Shown: positions 1-8,566, numbered from the stretch's first letter. The stretch is 64,000 nucleotides of DNA from Hyphomonadaceae bacterium UBA1849 (GCA_002338565.1 DDIN01000008.1:1488403-1552402), one strand, 5' to 3'. Made by a program: numbers and translations. The notes: generated by a model from the letters alone, not told the origin.

Positions 1-449
1 ACCCCGCCATGCTCGCTCCACTGGGACATGCCCGGCAGAGGTGCAGTTGGGAGAGATGCGTGAGATTGCGCTGTGCTCGGTGCTGGCGCCGGTTCTTCGG
101 CTGGTGCCTGTGTTTCGAGGCTGGCGGTCTGGACTTCGCTCTGTTCGCTATGGTCGGACGGGTCCGCTACACCAAGATTCGGCGCGGGTGTATCATGGCT
201 CGTTTCCGCGCTGGCATGGTGAATACCGGCCTCGTCGTCTGGCAGACGATGATTGAGGCCAACCGGTTGAGTAGGCTGGGCATCGAACAGGCCTACCACC
301 TGACGCGGCGCGCCTGTACTCGGATCACCCGTAAACCGGATAGCCAGAATCCCTGCCGCGGAGATCGCCGCGAACGTCATAACTGCCATGGCAGTATGCA
401 TGATCCCCGTTTTGACCGGGGAGGGAGGAGGCTTGCGGGTGGACGCCAT
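1..449 (-). CDS. Divergent polysaccharide deacetylase (YibQ/DUF610-type), N-terminal part only
   Basis: Open reading frame from an ATG at 449 that runs off the left edge, so about 149 N-terminal residues are seen. There is a short basic, proline-rich start (MASTRKPPPSPVKTG), one hydrophobic segment at about residues 18-38 that fits a signal anchor, and then a low-complexity linker rich in Ala, Pro, Glu and Ser. The catalytic-fold domain lies outside the window. The identification rests mainly on position: in alphaproteobacteria the gene after envC and ctpA on the same strand is usually a divergent polysaccharide deacetylase, followed by nudH. The linker itself is not diagnostic, so the family call is inference. 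The ATG is preceded by AAGAG about 9 bases upstream, inside a hairpin described separately. Confidence 0.6.
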   Translation of the reverse strand, partial: MASTRKPPPSPVKTGIMHTAMAVMTFAAISAAGILAIRFTGDPSTGAPRQVVGLFDAQPTQPVGLNHRLPDDEAGIHHASAETSHDTPAPNLGVADPSDHSEQSEVQTASLETQAPAEEPAPAPSTAQSHASLPTAPLPGMSQWSEHGG

Positions 450-453
450 GGTT

Positions 454-487
454 AACTCTTAAAGAGAAATTCGAATCTCTAAGAGTT
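454..487 (-). promoter_or_regulatory. Hairpin covering the ribosome binding site of the deacetylase-like gene
   Basis: Inverted repeat with arms AACTCTT (454-460) plus AGAGA (463-467) against TCTCT (476-480) plus AAGAGTT (481-487), with an 8-base loop and a 2-base bulge. In the minus-strand transcript the proximal arm contains AAGAG just upstream of the ATG at 449, so folding would hide the likely ribosome binding site. No factor or ligand is known. The fold is read directly from the sequence, but its function is inference. Confidence 0.4.
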
Positions 488-581
488 CTGGGGTAAAACC
501 GTTAATGCTTCGCAAAGGGGGGCAGAATCTGCCGGGTGCTTTCACAGCCCGGCGAATTCAATAGTTTATGCCGCTTGCGGC

Positions 582-1910
582 CTAGCCTGCGCGCGCTGCA
601 TCAAGGCTGGACAGCGTGATCGTGCGAAGCTGTTCAATCGCGCGCTCGAGCTGGTAGTCATCGCCTTCATAATCTTCTGACGGCATGTCATCCGGCAGGT
701 GGATTTCACGGCGTTCCGCACCTGAGTCATTGTCGAGCGCGTTTGGCAGATCAGCTTCCGAGAAGCGACGCATCGCCTCAAGTTCGTCTTCGGTGATAAA
801 ACGGCTTGCAACTTCAAAGTCCGGCTCAATGCCTGTGCCCTGAATAGAGCGGCCAGACGGCGTGTAATAACGCGCGGTCGTCAGACGTAGAGCGCCGCGT
901 TGTGCGCTGAGCGGAATAACTGTCTGAACGGAACCCTTGCCGAAGGATGTCATGCCAAGGACCTGCGCACGTTCCATATCCTGAAGCGCGCCAGCAACGA
1001 TTTCTGCCGCTGATGCAGAGCCGCCATTGATGAGCACCATGATCGGCGTGTCCGGGAAGCGTTCGCCCGGCGCTGCGTTATAGCGCTGGATGTCACGCGG
1101 GTCGCGGCCACGTGTGGAAACAACTTCGCCAGAGCTCATGAACATGCTGGAAACGGAGATCGCCTGATCCAGAAGACCGCCAGGATTGTTACGCAGATCG
1201 ATGATCAGACCTGCAGGGTTAGGGCCCAGCTCTTCACGAATGGCTGTAAGGGATTCATTCAGAAGCTCTGTCGTGCGCTCGTTAAAGGAAGAAATACGGA
1301 CATAGCCAATGTCTTCGTCTTCAATACGGTGAACCACAGATTTCGGGCGGATGATTTCGCGTGTCAGCGTGACGTCAAATGTGTCGTCCTCACCGGCGCG
1401 GATGATTGTCAACGTGATGTCCGTGCCCACTTCGCCGCGCATACTGGTGATCGCGTCATTTGGAGACTGACCAACGATTGAAACACCATCAATCGCTGAG
1501 ACAAGGTCGCCAGAGCGCAGGTCTGCGCGGCTGGCTGGTGTGTCATCGATAGGGGCTACAATCTCGACATAGCCGTCTTTGGCCTGAACCTCGATGCCGA
1601 GGCCGCCATATTCACCGCTTGTCTGGACCTGCATGTCTTCATAATCGTCAGCCGCAAGATAGCTGGAATGCGGGTCGAGTGACGCGAGCATGCCGTTAAT
1701 GGCAGACTTCATCGCGTCGGAGTCATCGACATCCACAACATATTCGCTGTCTACACGGGCGAGAATTTCCGCGAACAGATCGAGTTGTTGATAGATTTCT
1801 TCCTGGTTGCCGGTGTTACTGCCGGCAGACCAAGCCAGCGAAGAAACGCCAACTGTGGTGAAACCAAGGGCTGTCAAACCGACAGCTGTTCCCATCAACC
1901 ATGAGCGCAT
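582..1910 (-). CDS. ctpA: S41 family C-terminal processing peptidase (CtpA type)
   Basis: Periplasmic serine protease that cleaves proteins near their C termini. From the chosen ATG at 1910 the protein begins with a signal peptide (MRSWLMGTAVGLTALGFTTV, then SSLAWSA). It has the pre-PDZ helix with the 'SAINGMLASLDPHSSYL' signature, a PDZ domain around residues 90-175, and the S41 catalytic core. The nucleophile Ser is in GGSASAAEI and the general-base Lys in FGKGSVQT. An in-frame ATG at 1925 exists, but the one at 1910 has GAGGAGAG at the right distance, so it is preferred. The total of about 442 residues is normal for the family. The gene lies 27 bases downstream of the envC-like gene on the same strand; this pair is common in alphaproteobacteria, where both act in cell-wall remodelling. 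Confidence 0.93.
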   Translation of the reverse strand: MRSWLMGTAVGLTALGFTTVGVSSLAWSAGSNTGNQEEIYQQLDLFAEILARVDSEYVVDVDDSDAMKSAINGMLASLDPHSSYLAADDYEDMQVQTSGEYGGLGIEVQAKDGYVEIVAPIDDTPASRADLRSGDLVSAIDGVSIVGQSPNDAITSMRGEVGTDITLTIIRAGEDDTFDVTLTREIIRPKSVVHRIEDEDIGYVRISSFNERTTELLNESLTAIREELGPNPAGLIIDLRNNPGGLLDQAISVSSMFMSSGEVVSTRGRDPRDIQRYNAAPGERFPDTPIMVLINGGSASAAEIVAGALQDMERAQVLGMTSFGKGSVQTVIPLSAQRGALRLTTARYYTPSGRSIQGTGIEPDFEVASRFITEDELEAMRRFSEADLPNALDNDSGAERREIHLPDDMPSEDYEGDDYQLERAIEQLRTITLSSLDAARAG

Positions 1911-1937
1911 AGGCTCTCTCCTCAATTGCCCGCCAGA

Positions 1938-3134
1938 TCAACCGGACCTGCGGGACATCCATCTCTGCGGATCTTCAGGCGTTCCGTTGCGTCGCAATTC
2001 CATATGCAGGTCAGGCTCGACATCGGAACGGTTTGTCATCCTGCCAATTGGCTCTCCGGCGAGAACCGACTGGCCTAGTGTCGGATAAACATCTGACAGA
2101 CCGTATAATACTATATGGTAGCCATCACCCGTTCGTAAAATCAACATTTGTCCATAACTGCGAAAAGGACCAGCATATTCTATCGTCGCATCTGATGGCG
2201 CGACGACCTGTGCTGCTGATCTTGTGCGCAGTGTGATGCCTTCTGCGCGGCGTCCTGTTGGCAGTAAATCGCCAAAAGCCTGAACGAGCTGGCCGGTTGC
2301 AGGAAGGCCAAGGCCGTCAAGCACGGCGACGTTTGCAGGCGGGGCAGTGGACGGCGCTGGCGTCGTTGGACGGCTTGGTGTTGGCTCTGGTGGTTTGCGC
2401 CCCGGCGTTGGTGGCGCATTCGCGGCGAGGTCATCAAGAAAGCTTCGAATATTCTCTGCGCGTGTGGCGAGTGCCGCGACCCGCTCGCGCAGGGCATCGG
2501 CTTCACCTGTCAGATCTTCGAAGGCGGCGCGTTTAAGCGCGACGAGCTGTTCGATCTCGCGCTGGTTCTCCGCAAGCACCTCTTCTTCCACGTCGAGGCG
2601 TTCCTGTTGGCGGCGCACAGCATCCAGAAGATCGGCGTATTCACGAATAGAGGCGGCAAGTGTCGCCGAGCGATCTTCCAGATCATCAGCAAGGTCACGC
2701 ATGATGATGGCCGAACGGATGGCATCTGTTGCGCTATCGGGATGGGTCGCTAGCGCAGGCGGCTGGCGACGCGAGGCCGCGATAAGCGCAGCGATAAGAT
2801 CACGAAGGCCTTCACGGTCCGACATAAGGGCGTCGCGTGCCTGACGTTCTTCAATCTCAAGGCTGATCAGGCGCTGCTGAATGCGGCTGGCCTGTTCTTC
2901 GCGGCGTGCCCCTTCCTGCGCTGCGGCAAGAAGCTGGCGGTTCACGACGGCAAGATCTGTTCGTGCCGCTTCCTGTGCGGCTTCGATGGCGTCCAGCGCG
3001 ATACGGTCGGCCTCAAGGCGTTCTTCATAAGCCTGAAGCTCTTCCTGCGTCATGTCTTCCTGCCCTGTTGCAACCGGCAAAGGGGCGGCGATCAGGCAGG
3101 CCAGAAGTAAGGGAGAAACGCGACGTAGAATCAT
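1938..3134 (-). CDS. envC: EnvC-like murein hydrolase activator (coiled coil plus degenerate LytM/M23 domain)
   Basis: 398-residue exported protein with a signal peptide (MILRRVSPLLLACLIAAPLPV). A long coiled coil at about residues 25-235, rich in Glu, Arg, Gln and Ala, is followed by a Pro/Thr linker and a C-terminal M23-type domain at about 275-390. In that domain the usual zinc ligands are not intact: the first His motif reads RRAEGITLR and the segment before the second is YGLSDVYP, while the final HMELRR keeps one His. This is the pattern of EnvC-type activators, which do not cut peptidoglycan themselves but switch on amidases during division. It is immediately upstream of ctpA and probably cotranscribed. 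Enzymatic inactivity is inferred from the missing ligands. Confidence 0.85.
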   Translation of the reverse strand: MILRRVSPLLLACLIAAPLPVATGQEDMTQEELQAYEERLEADRIALDAIEAAQEAARTDLAVVNRQLLAAAQEGARREEQASRIQQRLISLEIEERQARDALMSDREGLRDLIAALIAASRRQPPALATHPDSATDAIRSAIIMRDLADDLEDRSATLAASIREYADLLDAVRRQQERLDVEEEVLAENQREIEQLVALKRAAFEDLTGEADALRERVAALATRAENIRSFLDDLAANAPPTPGRKPPEPTPSRPTTPAPSTAPPANVAVLDGLGLPATGQLVQAFGDLLPTGRRAEGITLRTRSAAQVVAPSDATIEYAGPFRSYGQMLILRTGDGYHIVLYGLSDVYPTLGQSVLAGEPIGRMTNRSDVEPDLHMELRRNGTPEDPQRWMSRRSG

Positions 3135-3330
3135 CGGCCCAGTTTAACCATGCTTCGCAAATGAGTCATGAATAGGAATTGTCCGCCGGGGCTTTGCCTG
3201 AGGCCTCAGAACAATGTTTCCAAAGAAAATTTGTATAAAACAACAATGTGCTCTGGACGTAGAGAAATTTGTCAATAAAAACCTAGAGTGGCCATATGGG
3301 CCATGTTTCCTTACCTTGGGGGGTAGAATT

Positions 3331-3780
3331 TTGAAAAAGATAGCACTTGTACTCGCGGCGGCAAGCCTGAGTGTTGCTGGTTGTGCAACTATCACACGCG
3401 GTTCAACTGAGGCGTTCGTCATCGAAACAACGCCGGGCGGCGCGACTGCACGGACAAGCCTTGGCACAATGTGCGAGCCAACACCATGCGTAATTCCGAA
3501 TGTCAGCCGCGAAGCTGACTTCACCGTTACAATCGAGCGTGAAGGTTATGAAACGGCTACGTTCAACATCACGCACGAAACTGCACGTGATGGCGCGATG
3601 GGTATGGCGGGCAACGTACTCGTAGGCGGCGTTATCGGCGCAGCGATTGACGCAAACAGCGGTGCAACACAAGAGCTGGTTCCAAACCCGCTGGTCGTAA
3701 CGCTGCAGCCGCTGGACGGCACAACGCCTCCTGCTCCTGTCGAAGCTCCAGCTGAACCAGAAGGCGAAGCGGTCAGCTAA
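3331..3780 (+). CDS. PEGA-like small lipoprotein
   Basis: About 149 residues from a TTG at 3331 (LKKIALVLAAASLSVAGC), which places a clean lipobox (VAGC) at residues 15-18 and a purine-rich GGGGGG stretch upstream. The ORF is open further upstream to an ATG at 3214, but that extension would bury the signal sequence and is rejected. The mature part has a TITRGSTEAF start, a 'ETTPGGATARTS' beta segment and REGYETATFNI, resembling PEGA-type surface domains. A glycine-rich hydrophobic stretch lies near residue 95, and the Pro/Glu-rich tail ends in EGEAVS. It is predicted to be anchored in the outer or inner membrane; its function is unknown. It is transcribed away from envC and ends at a strong terminator. 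Confidence 0.75.
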   Translation: MKKIALVLAAASLSVAGCATITRGSTEAFVIETTPGGATARTSLGTMCEPTPCVIPNVSREADFTVTIEREGYETATFNITHETARDGAMGMAGNVLVGGVIGAAIDANSGATQELVPNPLVVTLQPLDGTTPPAPVEAPAEPEGEAVS

Positions 3781-3805
3781 GCGCTGTCCATCGCAAATTT
3801 TAAGA

Positions 3806-3836
3806 GGCGCGCTGGCACGTACGGCGCGCCTTTTTT
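3806..3836 (+). terminator. Rho-independent terminator after the PEGA-like lipoprotein
   Basis: Stem GGCGCGC (3806-3812) with GCGCGCC (3824-3830), loop of 11 bases, followed by six T residues (3831-3836). It lies between convergent genes; the T-run favours the plus-strand gene. Confidence 0.85.
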
Positions 3837-4164
3837 AATAAAACTCGCTGGCAACTTCATGGGCGAGCAGCAGCCCGTCGAGCAGTAGGGCATCGCGCGG
3901 CTCAACACCGTTCAGAACGCTGAGCGCGTAGCTGATGAGTTGGGCGCGTTCGGGTGAGGGATGGAGGGCGTCTATAGGCACTGCGCCGGCCGGATAGATG
4001 TTTCCATGATCACGAAAATTGGCGCGGGCCTGGCGCAGTTCCAGCGTCTCGCCTTCATCTTCTCCGTCTTCCCAGAGACAGATCGGGCATAGTTCATAAG
4101 CGCCGGACGCGTTTAGCGTATCAAAGCCGCAACACGGGCAGGGATGGCGTTTATGGGCGCGCAT
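3835..4164 (-). CDS. CPCC family cysteine-rich protein
   Basis: 109-residue cytoplasmic protein beginning MRAHKRHPCPCCGFDTL, followed by a second cysteine pair in YELCPICLWEDG. The CPCC/CxxC arrangement suggests a small zinc-binding domain, as annotated for the CPCC family. The ATG at 4164 overlaps the rlmH stop as TAATG, which supports both the start and translational coupling to rlmH. A longer in-frame reading from 4254 would overlap rlmH by 90 bases and is rejected. The molecular role is unknown. Confidence 0.8.
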   Translation of the reverse strand: MRAHKRHPCPCCGFDTLNASGAYELCPICLWEDGEDEGETLELRQARANFRDHGNIYPAGAVPIDALHPSPERAQLISYALSVLNGVEPRDALLLDGLLLAHEVASEFY

Positions 4165-4628
4165 TATTCGCGGTGGTAAGGCGTTCCCGCCATCAGGCTG
4201 AGTGCGCGGTAGATCTGCTCGGCTGCCAGCACGCGGACTAGCTTGTGTGGCCATGTGAGTGAGCCGAGACGGATTTTGTTCTGATACTGGCGCTTCACAT
4301 CTTTGGTGAAGCCGTCAGCGCCACCGATCAGAAAGCACAAATCCGGACAGCCATTGTCTTTCAGCTTTTCCAGATGTGCGGAAAATTCAGTGGAGGTCCA
4401 ATCCTTGCCGCGTTCGTCAAACAGGAAAACTTCCGAGCCAGCAGGGATTTTTGCGAGAAGTCTCTCGCATTCCTGATCCTGCGTATGACCGGCTTCAACC
4501 TCTATCTCGGAGACGTCACGAACGCCGAGCGATGTGCCGAGCTTTTTAGCGCGGACGATATAATCGTCCACAAGCTCGCGCTCGGGGCCGCGTTTCATGC
4601 GGCCCACCGTGATGAGGCTGATTTTCAT
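4164..4628 (-). CDS. rlmH: 23S rRNA (pseudouridine-1915 N3)-methyltransferase RlmH
   Basis: 154-residue SPOUT methyltransferase that methylates pseudouridine 1915 in helix 69 of 23S rRNA, using S-adenosylmethionine on assembled ribosomes. It begins MKISLITVGRMKRGPERELV and has the knot-forming segment CFLIGGADGF and the C-terminal LTWPHKLVRVLAAEQIYRA, both characteristic. Its length matches the family. It sits 14 bases downstream of rsfS and is coupled by TAATG to the CPCC gene. It is part of the conserved obgE-proB-nadD-rsfS-rlmH run. Confidence 0.96.
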   Translation of the reverse strand: MKISLITVGRMKRGPERELVDDYIVRAKKLGTSLGVRDVSEIEVEAGHTQDQECERLLAKIPAGSEVFLFDERGKDWTSTEFSAHLEKLKDNGCPDLCFLIGGADGFTKDVKRQYQNKIRLGSLTWPHKLVRVLAAEQIYRALSLMAGTPYHRE

Positions 4629-4641
4629 TCGGGATCAGGGA

Positions 4642-5040
4642 TCAGTGCTGTTCAGCGGTATGACGGCTGTCGCCAGCCCAGATACGCTCGAGCTGATAAA
4701 AGTCGCGCACTTCCGGACGGAAGAGATGCACCACCGCATCACCGGCATCAATCAATACCCAGTCTGCGCTGGCGAGACCTTCGACCTGCGCACGGCCAAA
4801 ACCGCCTGCTTTGAGTTTGCGAATAAGGTGGTCAGCCAGTGAGCTGACATGCCGTGCCGAACGACCGGAGGCGATGATCATTGTGTCTGCGATGGAAGAT
4901 TTACCACCGAGATCAATCACTGTGATGTCTTCTGCCTTGTCGTCTTCGAGCGCCTCAATGATGAGGGTTTCGAGCGGCGGATATTCATCATGCGACCCTG
5001 CGCCTGACTTGGAGGCTGCGGGCTGTGTACTCACGTCCAA
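4642..5040 (-). CDS. rsfS: Ribosome silencing factor RsfS
   Basis: 132-residue RsfS/Iojap protein that binds ribosomal protein L14 and blocks subunit joining when nutrients are scarce. The core is recognisable from LIIEALEDDKAEDITVIDL through IIASGRSARHVSSLADHL to WVLIDAGDAVVHLFRPEVR and FYQLERIW. The start appears to be TTG at 5040, with AAAGG about 9 bases upstream; an alternative GTG at 5034 is possible. The first 20 residues are poorly conserved. The order nadD-rsfS-rlmH is typical of the class. Confidence 0.94.
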   Translation of the reverse strand: MDVSTQPAASKSGAGSHDEYPPLETLIIEALEDDKAEDITVIDLGGKSSIADTMIIASGRSARHVSSLADHLIRKLKAGGFGRAQVEGLASADWVLIDAGDAVVHLFRPEVRDFYQLERIWAGDSRHTAEQH

Positions 5041-5134
5041 AAAACTGACCTTTCAAAACTGTTTCAGACAAGCTGTTTAATAACACAACTTGTCCATCCG
5101 AACAAAGCACGAGGTGAAATAAGGTGTCCGGCCC

Positions 5135-5773
5135 TTATTCGCCTGAATTAGAGGAGGAGGCGCGCGCTGCAAACGGGTTACGTGCAAGGGCTGCGCGCCG
5201 GATATTTGTCGATGATGCTGTATGTAGGGGCGTTGGCAGATAGGACCAGACCGGCGGGTGATATTTGTCAAAGCTGCCTGCCTGTTCAGCCGGAAGCCGC
5301 CATTCTGCAAAACGCCGTGCGAATTTGGAAAGGCGTGCCAGACGCGCATCACCAGGCCGCGCGATCACGGCAATTGGCAGGAGCGAGGCGATCTCGTCCC
5401 AATGTCCCCATTTGTGAAAATAGCGAAGATTATCTGCGCCCATCAGCCAGACAAACTCGCCGCCTTTGACGCGCGGCATGAGTGCATTGATCGTGTCAAA
5501 GCTATATCGCGTGCCAAGCTGGACTTCGAGGTCTGTAACCTTCATGCGCGGATGTGAGGCGATGCGTTTTGCGCTGGCAAAGCGCGCATTGAACGAACTG
5601 CCTTCCTGTTTCAGAGGATTTCCTGCGGCCGGTATCCACCAGACATAATCAAGTGAGAGCGCTTTAAGCGCCTGCATGGCGACATGCTGATGGCCTGAAT
5701 GCGCCGGATTAAAGGTTCCGCCGAAGAGGCCGATGCGAAGGCCTTTATAGGGTCCGGGCAAGCGAAGGGTCAT
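5135..5773 (-). CDS. nadD: Nicotinate-nucleotide adenylyltransferase NadD
   Basis: 212-residue enzyme that joins nicotinate mononucleotide and ATP to form deamido-NAD, a late step of NAD synthesis. It shows the nucleotidyltransferase signature GGTFNPAHSGH near residues 18-28, WIPAAGNPLK, the LMGADNLRYFHKW segment and the C-terminal SSTNIRRA motif. It begins 6 bases after the proB stop. In most relatives proA lies between these two genes, and here it does not. The last 20 residues (NPFAARASSSNSGE) look disordered. Confidence 0.95.
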   Translation of the reverse strand: MTLRLPGPYKGLRIGLFGGTFNPAHSGHQHVAMQALKALSLDYVWWIPAAGNPLKQEGSSFNARFASAKRIASHPRMKVTDLEVQLGTRYSFDTINALMPRVKGGEFVWLMGADNLRYFHKWGHWDEIASLLPIAVIARPGDARLARLSKFARRFAEWRLPAEQAGSFDKYHPPVWSYLPTPLHTASSTNIRRAALARNPFAARASSSNSGE

Positions 5774-5779
5774 GACGGG

Positions 5780-6922
5780 TCAGTCTTCCCCTTCGATAAG
5801 GATCATATTGTCCCTGTGAATGACGGCAGAGCGGGCAGGGTAGCCAAGACGGGCTGTTACGTCCGCTGTCTGCAGGCCTTTGATCTGTTCGATCTCTGCG
5901 GCCTGATAGGAGACGATGCCTTTGGCAATGGTTTTGCCTTTGGCGTTATTGATCGCAATCGCTGCGCCGCGTGGGAATTGTCCGTTCACGGATTTAATGC
6001 CGACAGCTAGAAGGCTTGCCCCACTTGTCAGAGCTTTTTCAGCGCCTGCATCTACGGTGACCGCGCCTTCGGGCGTTAAGTGGCCAGCAAGCCAGCTCAT
6101 GCGAGCGGCCTGTGGTGTCAGGTTTGATACGATCCATGTGGAACGCCCGCCATCACGCAGACGGCGGAGTGGGTGTTCCGGCTTGCCAATGGTGATGACT
6201 GTAGAACAGCCCGCAGACCAGGCGATCTCGGCAGCATCAAGTTTGGTTGCCATGCCGCCCGTGCCAACGCCCGCGCTCGCATTGGCGTCACCGGCATACG
6301 AACGCAGCTCTGGCGTGACGCCATTGGCTGTCGGGATATGTTGCGCGTCCGGGGTCTTTCGCGGATCGTCCGTATAGAGACCATCAATGTCTGACAGGAG
6401 CACCAGAACGTCTGCGCCGACCATCTGCGCCACGCGCGCAGCGAGGCGGTCATTATCGCCATACCGGATTTCAGACGTGGCGACGGTGTCGTTCTCGTTG
6501 ATCACCGGCACAGCACCATTATCCAGAAGCGTAAAGAGCGTCGCGCGTGCGTTCAGCCAGCGGCGACGGATTTCTGTGTCATCCAGCGTCAGAAGGGCTT
6601 GTGCGAGTGGAATATTCTGAAGATCGAATGCCGCCTGAAGCGATGCCATCAGGCGAGGCTGGCCGATTGCAGCAGCGGCCTGCTTTAATTCAAGCTGGCC
6701 CTGTTTTCCGGATTTCTCAGCGTCGGTCAGAAACGGACGGCCGAGTGCCGCTGCGCCTGAAGACACCAGAACGACCTGTTTGCCCGCGGCGCGCAGTTCA
6801 GCAATGTCTGCCGCGAGCGTCGCAAGCCAGTACTGGTTTGGCTTACGTGTTTTTGCATCAACGATCAGCGCCGAGCCGACCTTGATGACAATACGTTCTG
6901 CCGTGTCGATCGACGTGTTCAT
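5780..6922 (-). CDS. proB: Glutamate 5-kinase ProB with PUA domain
   Basis: 380-residue enzyme that phosphorylates glutamate in the first step of proline synthesis. The amino-acid kinase domain shows RIVIKVGSALIV, VLVSSGAAALGRPFL, VINENDTVATSEIRYGDNDR and VLLSDIDGLYTDDP. A C-terminal PUA domain (about 285-370) contains VDAGAEKALTSGASLLAVGI and FPRGAAIAI. It follows obgE by only 3 bases and precedes nadD by 6, so it is firmly in the operon. The partner gene proA is not in the window, so the second step must be encoded elsewhere or the locus was rearranged. Confidence 0.96.
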   Translation of the reverse strand: MNTSIDTAERIVIKVGSALIVDAKTRKPNQYWLATLAADIAELRAAGKQVVLVSSGAAALGRPFLTDAEKSGKQGQLELKQAAAAIGQPRLMASLQAAFDLQNIPLAQALLTLDDTEIRRRWLNARATLFTLLDNGAVPVINENDTVATSEIRYGDNDRLAARVAQMVGADVLVLLSDIDGLYTDDPRKTPDAQHIPTANGVTPELRSYAGDANASAGVGTGGMATKLDAAEIAWSAGCSTVITIGKPEHPLRRLRDGGRSTWIVSNLTPQAARMSWLAGHLTPEGAVTVDAGAEKALTSGASLLAVGIKSVNGQFPRGAAIAINNAKGKTIAKGIVSYQAAEIEQIKGLQTADVTARLGYPARSAVIHRDNMILIEGED

Positions 6923-6925
6923 ATG

Positions 6926-7966
6926 TTAAGGCGTCCAGCCTTCCTCGCTGATGTCATCATCCAGCATGGAAAGGTCTTCCTCATACACATAGGCCGCAAG
7001 CTGGCGCAGCACTGGCGTGATGTTCTGCTTGGCAACCGAGGAAATGATCTCAACCTTCTTATCCGTCACGCGGGCCAGCTGCTGGCGGGCTTCTTCAAGC
7101 TGCTCGGGCAGGAGCGAATCGGCTTTGGTGAGCGCGATAATCTCCGGCTTGTCAGCGAGATGGTCGGCATACGCTTCCAGTTCGCCACGGATTTTCAGAT
7201 AGGCTTCTTCCGGATTGTCCTGCGTCGCATCGATCAGGTGAAGCAAGACTTTGCAGCGCTCCACATGGGCAAGGAAGCGGTGACCGAGCCCTGCGCCTTC
7301 CGAAGCACCTTCAATCAGACCCGGAATGTCAGCGATCACGAAGCGTGTAGACGGCCCAAGATCGACCACACCAAGGTTTGGAACCAGTGTTGTGAACGGG
7401 TAATCGGCGATCTTCGGCTTGGCAGCAGATACGACGCTGAGGAATGTAGACTTACCCGCGTTCGGCAGGCCGAGCAGACCGACATCAGCAATGAGCTTCA
7501 GGCGCAGCCAGATCCAGCGCTCTTCACCTGGAAGACCCGGGTTATAGCGGCGTGGTGCCTGATTGGTTGCCGTCTTGAAGCGGGCATTACCCCAGCCGCC
7601 TGAACCGCCGGAGGCGAGAAGAACGCGCTTACCAACCTCATCAAGGTCGGCAATCACCGTTTCTTTGTCGTCTTCGAGAATTTCGGTACCAACCGGCACT
7701 TTAAGAACAGCATCTTCAGCGCGTGCGCCAGTGCGGTTCTTACCCATGCCGTGACCACCGCGATCTGCCCGGAAGTGTTGTTTGTAACGGTAGTCGATCA
7801 GCGTATTGAGGCCTTCTACAGCTTCAATCCAGACGTCGCCGCCATCGCCGCCATCGCCGCCATCAGGGCCGCCATATTCGACATAGGCTTCGCGTCTGAA
7901 AGAGACGCAGCCGTCGCCGCCATGGCCGGAGCGGATATAGATTTTACACTGATCGAGAAATTTCAT
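6926..7966 (-). CDS. obgE: Obg family GTPase (ObgE/CgtA)
   Basis: 346-residue essential GTPase involved in assembly of the large ribosomal subunit and stress control. The N-terminal Obg fold is glycine-rich (KIYIRSGHGGDGCVSFRRE, then GGPDGGDGGDGGDVWIEA). The G domain has GLPNAGKST (G1), DIPGLIEGASEGAGLGHRFL (G3/switch) and ALTKADSL (G4). There is no long C-terminal extension beyond EEGWTP. It lies between a GNAT gene and proB in the standard alphaproteobacterial order. Confidence 0.97.
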   Translation of the reverse strand: MKFLDQCKIYIRSGHGGDGCVSFRREAYVEYGGPDGGDGGDGGDVWIEAVEGLNTLIDYRYKQHFRADRGGHGMGKNRTGARAEDAVLKVPVGTEILEDDKETVIADLDEVGKRVLLASGGSGGWGNARFKTATNQAPRRYNPGLPGEERWIWLRLKLIADVGLLGLPNAGKSTFLSVVSAAKPKIADYPFTTLVPNLGVVDLGPSTRFVIADIPGLIEGASEGAGLGHRFLAHVERCKVLLHLIDATQDNPEEAYLKIRGELEAYADHLADKPEIIALTKADSLLPEQLEEARQQLARVTDKKVEIISSVAKQNITPVLRQLAAYVYEEDLSMLDDDISEEGWTP

Positions 7967-7978
7967 GAGACTGACTTG

Positions 7979-8500
7979 CTAGATAAGACGCGACATATAC
8001 AGGTGATCGGCCTTCTCGTCACGTGCCGTAGAATAGACCGGCGCGCGCCAGCACGGCATGAAGCCGAGCTTTTTTAAGACGTTGCCTGAGGCTGGGTTGT
8101 CGGTGAAATGCCCCGACACATAATATTTCGGCGTGACGAACCCGTCTGCCCAATCAAGAATCGCCTGACCGGCTTCCGTTGCGATGCCTTGGCACCAGAA
8201 ATCCGGGTGGATGGCATAGCCGAGGTTGAACGGTTCCTGCGTTGTGGTTCGGTCGAGGCTGACGACGCCCGTGCGTGTGCCGTCTTCAAGCTCGATCATG
8301 CGAACAATACTGGTCTGCGCTTCATCGCCTTCGGCAGCAGCCTGAATTCGGCCGCGCACAAAGTCTTCATCCACTCTGGCTGGAATGCTGGCGGTCATGC
8401 GGCTTACATCCGCAATGCTCCAGAAGCCCAGAAGCCAGGCCGTATCAACGGCGGCGAGAGGACGGAGTGTGAGGCGTTTGGTCTTCAGAATTTTCTGCAT
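7979..8500 (-). CDS. GNAT family N-acetyltransferase (RimJ/RimL-like)
   Basis: 173-residue acetyl-CoA-dependent acetyltransferase. It starts MQKILKTKRLTLRPLAAVDT, the typical opening of the RimJ-type group, and carries the acetyl-CoA pocket region NLGYAIHPDFWCQGIATEAG and the HFTDNPASGNVLKKLGF segment. ATG 8500 is chosen because AGGTGA lies upstream; an in-frame ATG at 8581 would add 27 unconserved residues and run into the terminator after rpmA. The substrate is not evident. A GNAT gene between rpmA and obgE is common in alphaproteobacteria. Confidence 0.88.
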   Translation of the reverse strand: MQKILKTKRLTLRPLAAVDTAWLLGFWSIADVSRMTASIPARVDEDFVRGRIQAAAEGDEAQTSIVRMIELEDGTRTGVVSLDRTTTQEPFNLGYAIHPDFWCQGIATEAGQAILDWADGFVTPKYYVSGHFTDNPASGNVLKKLGFMPCWRAPVYSTARDEKADHLYMSRLI

Positions 8501-8547
8501 GGTGGTTTCACCTGTCGAAGCGTTTCTGAGGTCCAGAAACGAAACAA

Positions 8548-8566
8548 GGGAGGCCGGCGGCCTCCC
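8548..8566 (-). terminator. Hairpin terminator after rplU-rpmA
   Basis: Perfect 8-bp inverted repeat GGGAGGCC / GGCCTCCC with a 3-base loop. In the minus-strand direction it is followed by TTGTTTCGTTT. It separates rpmA from the downstream GNAT-obgE operon. Confidence 0.7.
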
